DNA from: an uncultured Erysipelotrichaceae bacterium
GTDB taxonomy: Bacteria > Bacillota_I > Bacilli_A > RF39 > UBA660
Assembly: GCA_902795755.1 (NCBI GenBank)
Contig: CADBMO010000007.1
Coordinates: 1-8,629 of the forward strand
DNA length: 8,629 nucleotides
Direction of reading: 5' to 3'
The notes under the pieces were generated by a model, which had not been told where the DNA came from, did not search any database, and worked only from the letters and a program-made list of their open reading frames with translations. Both the position numbers and the translations under genes were made by a program. Below are positions 1 to 6,686 of the stretch, piece by piece. The stretch's first letter is position 1. Each line of letters begins with the position of its first letter.

Positions 1-1
1 A

Positions 2-1765
2 ATGAAGTTTTTAAAAGTATTATTAAGTTGTGTTAAAAGTAAGGTTATATATGTTATTTTATTTTTAATATTTAGTGTATTAAGTATGTATTTATTAACA
101 TATATACCAGTTATAATAAGTTATGGAATTAATCATATTATTGGCAATAATGATAGTATTATATTTTTTGATAAAATGTTATCTCATGTTAATAATGTAA
201 AAATGTATTTATTATTTATATGTCTTATTTTATTAGTAGTGCAAGGTTTAATATGCATATTTAATTATTTGAAGTCAAGGTTTAAAGATAAATTTATTCA
301 AGAATTTCAATATAATTTAAAATATAGATTGTTTTATCATATTCAAGAACTAACTTATACGTCATTTTATAATAATTCGGTTGCAGATTTAGTTCAAAAA
401 GCATCAACTGACATTAATAAAATAGTAAACTTTTTAGATAGACAATTAATCTTTTTTGTAGATCTTTTCTTGCTTATTATATTTGTTGGGTTTAGATTAT
501 TTAAAATACATTACGCGTTTTTAATTCTTATTTTTATCATATCATTATTAATTGTTATAAGAAGTATATGGTATTTTAAAAAATGTGCTCCATTTTTAAA
601 TAAGCTTATTGATATATCAAATGATATGTATCAAACACTTGAAGATGATTATAAAAACATTAATTTTATCAAACTTAATAATTTGGAAGATTCTGCTACA
701 AAAGACTTTAATGAATTATCAGAAAAGAATAAAGAATGTTATAGATTAAAATATTTATACGATGATAAATATTATGCATTTGTAATGTGCATGTCAATGC
801 TTAATAGACCACTTAACTTTATTTTGGGAGGAATACTTTTATATTTTGGTAAAATAACTATACCAATCATGCTTGTTATATTTGATTATTCATCTAGAAT
901 TATTAACGAATTTAGTGAATTTCATCATGTACTAGAAGAATTTAATGACTTTATCATTGCGTATAAAAGAATAAATAACTTGGTTTGCTTAACTACTGAA
1001 GAAGCCGATGACAATGAAATTAATTTAAATAATTATGATATTGTTTTTGATAACGTAACAATAAAACTAAATGATAAAGTAATTCTTAAAAATGTTAACT
1101 TTGAAATAAAAGAAAATGAAAAAGTATTTATAGTTGGTAAAACAGGTAGTGGTAAAACAATTCTTTTTAAAACGTTAATTGGCTTTTATGATTATGAGGG
1201 TAGCATTAAATTAGGTGGTGTTGAACTAAAAGAAATGAATAAAAAAAACATAAGAGAATATGTTTGTATGATACTTCAAGATTCATATATTTATAGTAAA
1301 ACAGTGCGTGATAATATAAAAATACTTGATCAATATATTCCAGATAGTTACATGATAGATCTATCTAAGGAGTTTATGTTACATGATGATATAGTATCCT
1401 TAAAAGAAGGCTATAATACAATGATAGGCAAAGATGGTATTAAGCTGTCTAAAGGACAAAATCAAAGATTAATATTAACTAGAAGTTTTGTAAAGCCTAA
1501 AAATATTATGATATTTGATGATTCATTCTCGGCAATTGATAATAAAAATAAAAAAGAAATATTAAAAGATTTACTATCTAAAAGAAATAACTTTACTAAA
1601 ATAGTAGTGTCATATGATATATCACTTGCACCTTCTTTTGATAAAATTTTATTTATTGATAATAAGGAAATTATTATGGATAATCATGAAAACATGCTTA
1701 AAAATGAAAAATATAAGAAAATATATGACATAGGTATGGATAAAGTAGGTGATAAGTATGAATAA
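2..1765 (+). CDS. ABC exporter half-transporter, degenerate-site subunit
   Basis: A 587-residue half-transporter: an exporter-type membrane domain, then an ATPase domain, probably acting at the cytoplasmic membrane with the next gene's product. About six hydrophobic segments are visible (near residues 17-42, 68-90, 148-166, 169-192, 262-283 and 284-300). In the ATPase domain the Walker A is intact (GKTGSGKT, 379-386), as are the Q-loop (Q426) and signature (LSKGQ, 482-486). The catalytic base after the Walker B aspartate (D506) is Asp507 instead of Glu, the switch histidine is Tyr538, and the A-loop aromatic position appears to be Leu356. This is the pattern of the non-catalytic partner in heterodimers such as TM287/288, LmrCD and BmrCD. 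The ATG at position 2 fits the usual N-terminus of the family, but only one base precedes it, so neither a ribosome site nor an upstream start can be judged. The substrate (drug, peptide or lipid) is unknown. Confidence 0.9.
   Translation: MKFLKVLLSCVKSKVIYVILFLIFSVLSMYLLTYIPVIISYGINHIIGNNDSIIFFDKMLSHVNNVKMYLLFICLILLVVQGLICIFNYLKSRFKDKFIQEFQYNLKYRLFYHIQELTYTSFYNNSVADLVQKASTDINKIVNFLDRQLIFFVDLFLLIIFVGFRLFKIHYAFLILIFIISLLIVIRSIWYFKKCAPFLNKLIDISNDMYQTLEDDYKNINFIKLNNLEDSATKDFNELSEKNKECYRLKYLYDDKYYAFVMCMSMLNRPLNFILGGILLYFGKITIPIMLVIFDYSSRIINEFSEFHHVLEEFNDFIIAYKRINNLVCLTTEEADDNEINLNNYDIVFDNVTIKLNDKVILKNVNFEIKENEKVFIVGKTGSGKTILFKTLIGFYDYEGSIKLGGVELKEMNKKNIREYVCMILQDSYIYSKTVRDNIKILDQYIPDSYMIDLSKEFMLHDDIVSLKEGYNTMIGKDGIKLSKGQNQRLILTRSFVKPKNIMIFDDSFSAIDNKNKKEILKDLLSKRNNFTKIVVSYDISLAPSFDKILFIDNKEIIMDNHENMLKNEKYKKIYDIGMDKVGDKYE
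1747..1753 (+). promoter_or_regulatory. Ribosome binding site deciding the start of the second ABC gene
   Basis: AGGTGAT matches the anti-Shine-Dalgarno end of 16S rRNA and lies 4 bases before the ATG at 1758, inside the end of the first ABC gene. It contains the alternative GTG (1749), which is therefore unlikely to be a start codon. Confidence 0.7.
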
Positions 1766-3473
1766 GAAAGATAATTTAAAACGATTATTTTACTTTGGAG
1801 AAAATAATAAACAAATTAAATTTTGGTATCTTTTAAGACTTACACCAAGTATTCTTATATTTACTGGACCACTTTTAACTACTTTAATTCTTGATAAGTT
1901 TTTTCCTTTAAATAAATTAAAGACAGTATATTTTTGTTCATTTATATACATCGTATTAATAGTTTTAAGAACGATACAAATATTTGTATATAATCAAAAA
2001 AGAGCAGAGATAATGGTTAAAGAAGATACTACCATAAAAAATAAGTTTTTTAAAAATGTAATTAAAACAAAACTTAGTAAAATTGATATATTTCATGTTG
2101 GAGAATTAATATCGCTTAATACAACTGAGTCTAAAAGTGCATCACTTTTATTTCCATGGAGTTATATGAGAGTATATCCAATACAGTATAAAAACGTATT
2201 TTATACATTAATAATAATGTTTTTTATGAATTATAAATTAGCATTAATAACAATACCTGTTTTCTTTATTAGTTATTTTATGTTAAAACCACTTTATAAC
2301 AAAAATAGAAAAATAATTAAAAAGTTGCAAGATATAAGATTAAAGTTATCATCTAAAACTAATGAATTTATTAATAGTTATGCTACTAATAAAACACTTA
2401 GGATAGAAGATGTTAATCTAAGTGAAATTGATGCACTTTTAAAACAGACAACAAAAGAAGTTTTAAAATATAATAGAGTAATATATGTGCATAAATATTT
2501 ATTCAGTTTTATAAGTTTTATAAGTACGCTAATAATAGTATACGTTGGAGGTTTAAATATAGCATCTGGTATAAGTTCGCTTGCCCTTATAATATTATTT
2601 AGAAATTACATATCTGATTTAGATAATGATATGAATATAATAGTTGAGTTTAGTAATTTAGCAAATACCAATTATAATGATTATATGAAAATATATAGTA
2701 TTTGTAATTTAGACAAAGAAGCAAATAATGGGGTTAAAAAACTAAGTAAAGTAAAAAGTATCGAGTTTAATCATGTTAAAATGAGCTACGATGGCAAAAA
2801 CGAAGTATTAAAAGATATTAATTTAAAAATAGATAAACCAATTAAAGTTGCATTAGTAGGTAAAAGTGGTTGTGGAAAATCAACGCTTGTTAATTTAATA
2901 CCAAGATTTTATGATATAACAGGTGGTAATATTTTAATAAATGATATCGATTATAAAGAATATGATTTACACAGTTTAAGGGACAACATAGGCTATGTAT
3001 TTCAAGAACCAGTGATATTTCATAAATCAATTATGGACAATATTAAATATGGTAATAATAAAATTAGTAATGAAGAGGTAATTGAAGTATGTAAAAAAAT
3101 AGGGCTACATGATAAAATAGCTTCTTTGGATAAAGGATATAATACCATAATTGATATTTACACAGATAAATTATCATATGGTGAAAAACAGCTTCTAAAC
3201 TTCGCAAGGGCAATACTTAAAAATACTGACATATTAATACTAGATGAAGTAACTTCTAACTTAGATTTAGAATTTGAACAAAAGGTTATGAAAGCAACCA
3301 AAGAAGTTTTAAAAAACAAGTTTTCATTTATAATTGCTCATCGATTAAAAACCATAAAGAATGCTGACTTAATAATCTTTATTGAAAATGGTAAAATAAA
3401 AGAAATGGGTACTCATGATGAATTAATAAATAAAAATGGTTCTTATAAAGAATTATATAATAGCAAAAAATAA
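1758..3473 (+). CDS. ABC exporter half-transporter, canonical catalytic subunit
   Basis: A 571-residue half-transporter with hydrophobic segments near residues 27-46, 56-78, 146-184 and 246-282, followed by a complete ATPase domain: A-loop Tyr344, Walker A GKSGCGKST (368-376), Q-loop Gln416, Walker B Asp496 with catalytic Glu497, and switch His528. Its signature is altered (LSYGE, 472-476). In heterodimeric exporters this signature faces the partner's degenerate Walker motifs, so the atypical residues cluster at one of the two ATP sites, as expected. The gene overlaps the preceding ABC gene by 8 bases, implying translational coupling. I chose the ATG at 1758 over an in-frame GTG at 1749 because AGGTGAT at 1747-1753 is a good ribosome site for the ATG, and the GTG is part of that site. 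The cargo is not evident from the sequence. Confidence 0.92.
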   Translation: MNKKDNLKRLFYFGENNKQIKFWYLLRLTPSILIFTGPLLTTLILDKFFPLNKLKTVYFCSFIYIVLIVLRTIQIFVYNQKRAEIMVKEDTTIKNKFFKNVIKTKLSKIDIFHVGELISLNTTESKSASLLFPWSYMRVYPIQYKNVFYTLIIMFFMNYKLALITIPVFFISYFMLKPLYNKNRKIIKKLQDIRLKLSSKTNEFINSYATNKTLRIEDVNLSEIDALLKQTTKEVLKYNRVIYVHKYLFSFISFISTLIIVYVGGLNIASGISSLALIILFRNYISDLDNDMNIIVEFSNLANTNYNDYMKIYSICNLDKEANNGVKKLSKVKSIEFNHVKMSYDGKNEVLKDINLKIDKPIKVALVGKSGCGKSTLVNLIPRFYDITGGNILINDIDYKEYDLHSLRDNIGYVFQEPVIFHKSIMDNIKYGNNKISNEEVIEVCKKIGLHDKIASLDKGYNTIIDIYTDKLSYGEKQLLNFARAILKNTDILILDEVTSNLDLEFEQKVMKATKEVLKNKFSFIIAHRLKTIKNADLIIFIENGKIKEMGTHDELINKNGSYKELYNSKK

Positions 3474-3490
3474 TAAAGAGGTATGATAAA

Positions 3491-3931
3491 ATGATAATAA
3501 TAAAAAATGATAATGACAAGAAATTAAGAAAAGAGATTGATTCAAGACTTGCAAATTTTAATAAACATCATTGTAAATGGTTTTTAGAAAAATCAAAGTC
3601 AAATAGTGATGAGTATTTGGAAGCCGATTATAATTTTTTAGTCTATGATAATGATAATTTAATTGGTGGAGCAATAGGATTCATTAGGTATAAGTGGTAT
3701 TTTTTAGATTTATTATATGTAGATGAAAAATATCGTGGAAAAGGTATAGGAAGCAAACTTATTCATGAAGTTGAAAAAATTGCAAAGGAAAAAAACTTAA
3801 TTGGTGTTAGAATTGAGACATGGGATTTTCAAGCAAGAGAGTTTTATGAAAAAAATGGATACGAAGTATACGCTACTTTTGAAGATTGCCCACCGGGTAC
3901 AATAGACAATTTTTTAAGAAAAAGATTTTAA
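3491..3931 (+). CDS. GNAT family N-acetyltransferase
   Basis: A 146-residue single-domain Gcn5-related acetyltransferase, expected to move an acetyl group from acetyl-CoA to an amine in the cytoplasm. The acetyl-CoA pyrophosphate-binding motif A is clear (R82-G-K-G-I-G87, preceded by strand LDLLYVDE). Motif B follows with Tyr119 in the segment REFYEKNGYEVY, and a C-terminal block EDCPPG (131-136) then FLRKRF is shared with a common family of small uncharacterised bacterial GNAT proteins. The ribosome site AAAGAGGT (3475-3482) fits the ATG at 3491. The gene starts 17 bases after the ABC pair and ends in a terminator, so it is the last gene of that operon. It may modify the exported compound or protect the cell from it, but the substrate cannot be read from sequence and a housekeeping role is equally possible. 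Confidence 0.9.
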   Translation: MIIIKNDNDKKLRKEIDSRLANFNKHHCKWFLEKSKSNSDEYLEADYNFLVYDNDNLIGGAIGFIRYKWYFLDLLYVDEKYRGKGIGSKLIHEVEKIAKEKNLIGVRIETWDFQAREFYEKNGYEVYATFEDCPPGTIDNFLRKRF

Positions 3932-3935
3932 AAGC

Positions 3936-3962
3936 AAAAGACTTATATTTAAGTCTTTTTTT
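3936..3962 (+). terminator. Intrinsic terminator of the ABC/GNAT operon
   Basis: A 10-base-pair stem (3936-3945 with 3950-3959, core AAGACTTA/TAAGTCTT) with a 4-base TATT loop leads into a run of seven T (3956-3962). It begins 5 bases after the GNAT stop codon. Confidence 0.85.
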
Positions 3963-3970
3963 CATATAAT
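3943..3970 (+). promoter_or_regulatory. Probable promoter of the carboxypeptidase gene
   Basis: A perfect -10 box TATAAT lies at 3965-3970, straight after the terminator. The best -35 candidate, TTATAT (3943-3948, 16-base spacer), is weak and lies within the terminator hairpin. Only 16 bases separate the -10 box from the ATG at 3987. Predicted transcription starts near 3977, so the Shine-Dalgarno AGGTGAT (3976-3982) would sit at the very 5' end of the message. Confidence 0.5.
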
Positions 3971-3986
3971 TATTTAGGTGATATAA

Positions 3987-4949
3987 ATGAAAAAAATGTT
4001 GATATTTGTATTTCTTTTATTAATTACCCCAATAAGGATAAATGCCCTTGGTGATGCTGCTATATTAATGGAAGAAGATACAAAAAGAGTATTAGTTTCT
4101 AAAAATATTCATAAGAAAAAATTAATTGCGTCAACAACTAAGATAATGACGGCAGTATTAGCAGTTGAATCCGGTAAATTAAATGATATAGTAATTGTTA
4201 ATGATAAGGTTTTAGAAAGTTATGGTTCTAATATATATTTAAAGCAGGGAGAAAAGATGAAACTAATTGATATGGTTTATGGTCTTATGATGCAATCGGG
4301 TAATGATGCGGCTTTAATGATTGCGGATTATTTAGGTGGTGAAGAAGAGTTTGTAAATAAAATGAATGAAAAAGCCTATCAAATTGGTATGAAAAACACT
4401 ATATTTACAAATCCACACGGATTAGATGAAAAAAATGAAAACTATTCAACAGCATATGATATGGCATTATTAATGAGATACGCCTTAAGTAATAAAACTT
4501 TTAAAAAGATTACTGGATGTAAAAGTCATAAGGTAACTACTAATGATAAAACTTATTCATGGAGTAATAAAAATAAATTACTATACACTTATAAATATAC
4601 TACTGGTGGTAAAACTGGTTTTACTAAAAAGGCAAGAAGAACACTTGTAACATCAGCCTCTAAAGACAACATGGATTTAATAGCAGTAACATTAAATGAT
4701 GGGAATGATTTTAATAACCATAAAAAACTATATGAATATGGTTTTAATAATTATAAGATGGTAAAAGTATTTGATAAAGATAGTATTGCTAATAAAAAGT
4801 ATTATGCAGAAGATGATTATTTTTATCCCTTAACAAAAAATGAAGAAAAACTAATTAACATTAAATATAAAATTAATAAAAGAAGTTGTTATGCTTATAT
4901 ATATTTAAACTCGAAATTAATTCATAAAGAACCTCTTTATAAAAAATAG
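3987..4949 (+). CDS. D-alanyl-D-alanine carboxypeptidase (serine type, DacF/PBP5-like)
   Basis: A 320-residue secreted penicillin-binding protein that should remove the terminal D-alanine from peptidoglycan stem peptides, limiting cross-linking. A signal peptide is visible: KK at residues 2-3, a hydrophobic core at 4-14 and a likely cleavage site after INA (residue 20). All three active-site motifs of the S11 peptidase family are present: STTK (Ser49 nucleophile, Lys52), SGN (104-106) and KTG (209-211). At 320 residues it is shorter than the roughly 380-440 of Bacillus DacA/DacB/DacF. Only about 70 residues follow the catalytic domain, and they end in a charged tail (KEPLYKK) with no obvious amphipathic membrane anchor, so it may be released or held by an uncleaved signal sequence. 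AGGTGAT (3976-3982) fits the ATG. The stop codon TAG lies within the gene's terminator. Confidence 0.93.
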   Translation: MKKMLIFVFLLLITPIRINALGDAAILMEEDTKRVLVSKNIHKKKLIASTTKIMTAVLAVESGKLNDIVIVNDKVLESYGSNIYLKQGEKMKLIDMVYGLMMQSGNDAALMIADYLGGEEEFVNKMNEKAYQIGMKNTIFTNPHGLDEKNENYSTAYDMALLMRYALSNKTFKKITGCKSHKVTTNDKTYSWSNKNKLLYTYKYTTGGKTGFTKKARRTLVTSASKDNMDLIAVTLNDGNDFNNHKKLYEYGFNNYKMVKVFDKDSIANKKYYAEDDYFYPLTKNEEKLINIKYKINKRSCYAYIYLNSKLIHKEPLYKK

Positions 4950-4959
4950 GGGTTTTTTT
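4926..4959 (+). terminator. Intrinsic terminator overlapping the carboxypeptidase stop codon
   Basis: Stem 4926-4936 with 4948-4958 (core AACCTCT/AGGGGTT, including G-T pairs) and an 11-base loop, with the T-run at 4953-4959. The TAG stop (4947-4949) spans the loop/right-arm junction, so the left arm is coding sequence. Confidence 0.7.
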
Positions 4960-4978
4960 ACATTCAAATGTAAAAAAA
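4953..4978. repeat. Perfect 11-bp inverted repeat sharing the terminator T-run
   Basis: TTTTTTTACAT (4953-4963) and ATGTAAAAAAA (4968-4978) are exact inverted repeats around a 4-base TCAA spacer. The T-run belongs both to this hairpin and to the preceding terminator, so the two structures compete. It may tidy the 3' end or act weakly on the opposite strand, but no minus-strand gene reads into it. Confidence 0.5.
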
Positions 4979-4998
4979 AATTAATAATTATAATAAAC

Positions 4999-5027
4999 TT
5001 GACTATAAATACATTAAAGTTTAAAAT
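4999..5027 (+). promoter_or_regulatory. Promoter of rny
   Basis: TTGACT (4999-5004), a 17-base spacer and TAAAAT (5022-5027) form a good vegetative sigma-A-type promoter. Transcription is predicted near 5034, leaving a leader of about 38 bases before rny, longer than for other genes in this window. Confidence 0.65.
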
Positions 5028-5032
5028 AGAAG

Positions 5033-5054
5033 TGTATAAGGAAAAATTTATACA
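5033..5054 (+). promoter_or_regulatory. 5' leader hairpin of the rny message
   Basis: TGTATAA (5033-5039) pairs with TTATACA (5048-5054) around an 8-base loop, at or next to the predicted 5' end of the transcript. A stem at the extreme 5' end usually protects a message from 5'-dependent decay; a role here is inference. The strong ribosome site AAAGGAGG (5060-5067) follows, unpaired. Confidence 0.4.
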
Positions 5055-5071
5055 AAAATAAAGGAGGAAAA

Positions 5072-6625
5072 ATGGAAAATAGTGTAATTTCTATTTTACT
5101 TCTAATAGTTGGATTGTTTGTTGGTGCAATTATTGCATTTGTTATATTATCACTAAGAAAAAAAGGTGAAGAACATAAAGCTTCAAACATTATTGATAAA
5201 GCAAAAAAAGAAGCAGAAAAAGCTAAAAGAGATGCTTTGCTAGAGGCAAAAGAAGAAGCTTATAAGTTGAAATTAGAAACCGATAAAGAAATAAAAGAAA
5301 AGAAAAAAGAAATAGTTGAAAGCGAAGAAAGATTAATACAAAGAGAAAGTAGTATTGATAAGAGGGATGAACTCCTTCAAAATCGTGAAAAAGCATTAGA
5401 TGAAAAAGAAAATGGTATTATACAAAAACAAAAAGATATTCAAAAATTAGAAGAAAAACAAGAAAGTATTATTAAAGAAGAAATCGAAAAACTAGAAAAA
5501 ATTTCTGGATTTTCAAAAAAACAAGCAAAACAAGAAATAATGAAACAAGTAGAAAATCAAATGGCTGAAGAAATTTCTAATTATATTAAGGAAAAGGAAG
5601 CAGAAGCTAAAATAGAAGTTGATAAAAAGGCTAAAAATTTACTTGTTGAGTCTATGCAAAAATATGCATCAGACGTTACTAATGAACAAACCGTATCAGT
5701 TGTTGAATTACCTAATGATGATATGAAAGGTAGAATAATTGGTAGGGAAGGAAGAAACATTAGAACAATTGAAGCTGTAACTGGTGTTGATTTAATAATT
5801 GATGATACACCTGAAACAATAGTGTTATCAAGTTTTGATCCATTAAGAAGGGAAATAGCAAAACAAACAATAGAGACATTAATTAATGATGGTAGAATTC
5901 ATCCTTCAAGAATTGAAGAAGTATATGATAAGACATGTAAAGAATTAAATGTAAAAATAAGAGAATATGGTGAAGAAGCCATGTTTGAACTTGGAATAAC
6001 AAAAATGGACCCAGAACTTGTTACAATAATTGGTAAATTAAACTTTAGAACAAGTTATGGACAAAACGCATTAAAGCATTCAATTGAAGTTGCTCATTTA
6101 GCAGGAATCATGGCTGCCGAATTAGGCGAAAATGTGGCTATTGCAAAACGTGCTGGATTATTACACGATATTGGAAAGGCAATTGATTTTGAAGTTGAAG
6201 GATCACACGTAGAAATAGGTGCAGACTTAGCTAAAAAATATAAAGAATCTGACATTGTATTAAACGCAATAGAATCACATCATGGTGATAAACAAGCAAA
6301 TAATATTATATCAGTATTGGTTGCAATCGCTGATAGTTTATCTGCTGCTAGGCCAGGTGCTAGAAATGATTCTTTAGAAAACTATGTTAAACGTTTAGAA
6401 CAACTTGAAGAAATAGCAACTGACTTTGATGGTGTTGACAAAGCATATGCAATGCAAGCCGGAAGGGAATTAAGAGTAATCGTTCACCCTGAAAAAATTG
6501 ATGATGTTGGAAGCTATAAAACAGCTCGTGATATAAAAGACAGGATAGAAAAAGAAATGCAATATCCTGGTACTGTTAAAGTAACTGTAATTAGAGAAAC
6601 AAGAGCAATAGAAGAAGCAAAATAG
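5072..6625 (+). CDS. rny: Ribonuclease Y
   Basis: A 517-residue endoribonuclease that starts mRNA decay at the membrane in Bacillota, normally about 520 residues long. The domain order is complete: an N-terminal membrane helix (about 5-28); a long charged coiled coil rich in Lys and Glu (about 30-200); a KH RNA-binding domain with GxxG loop G224-R-E-G227; and an HD phosphohydrolase domain with His336, the HD pair His365-Asp366 in LLHDIGKA, His403-His404 and Asp421 in ADSLSAARPGAR. The conserved C-terminal block after the HD domain (about 430-510) is also present. Translation starts at ATG 5072 after AAAGGAGG. The gene has its own promoter and a terminator that includes its last codons, so it looks like a single-gene unit, with possible read-through into the next gene. 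Nothing is missing or unusual in the protein. Confidence 0.98.
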   Translation: MENSVISILLLIVGLFVGAIIAFVILSLRKKGEEHKASNIIDKAKKEAEKAKRDALLEAKEEAYKLKLETDKEIKEKKKEIVESEERLIQRESSIDKRDELLQNREKALDEKENGIIQKQKDIQKLEEKQESIIKEEIEKLEKISGFSKKQAKQEIMKQVENQMAEEISNYIKEKEAEAKIEVDKKAKNLLVESMQKYASDVTNEQTVSVVELPNDDMKGRIIGREGRNIRTIEAVTGVDLIIDDTPETIVLSSFDPLRREIAKQTIETLINDGRIHPSRIEEVYDKTCKELNVKIREYGEEAMFELGITKMDPELVTIIGKLNFRTSYGQNALKHSIEVAHLAGIMAAELGENVAIAKRAGLLHDIGKAIDFEVEGSHVEIGADLAKKYKESDIVLNAIESHHGDKQANNIISVLVAIADSLSAARPGARNDSLENYVKRLEQLEEIATDFDGVDKAYAMQAGRELRVIVHPEKIDDVGSYKTARDIKDRIEKEMQYPGTVKVTVIRETRAIEEAK

Positions 6626-6640
6626 TTTTGCTTCTTTTTT
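6611..6640 (+). terminator. Intrinsic terminator of rny, with the stop codon as its loop
   Basis: GAAGAAGCAAAA (6611-6622) pairs with TTTTGCTTCTTT (6626-6637): 11 standard pairs plus one G-T. The 3-base loop (6623-6625) is exactly the rny stop TAG. The T-run is 6635-6640. Confidence 0.85.
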
Positions 6641-6686
6641 AATATTTTGTTTTGCAAAAACATATGTATTAGTAGAGGAAATTTAT

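Noticed and set aside
1749..1757. GTG at 1749 as the start of the second ABC gene
   Set aside because: The GTG is part of the AGGTGAT ribosome site for the ATG at 1758, and nothing resembling a ribosome site is well placed for the GTG itself.
2..3473. The two ABC genes as fragments of one split full-length transporter gene
   Set aside because: Each has a complete membrane domain plus ATPase domain and its own start; the 8-base overlap is ordinary translational coupling of two half-transporters.
6641..6686. A promoter for the YutH-like gene between the rny terminator and its start
   Set aside because: Only weak boxes such as TGTATT (6665-6670) are present and none has a credible -35 partner; read-through or a promoter inside rny is left open.
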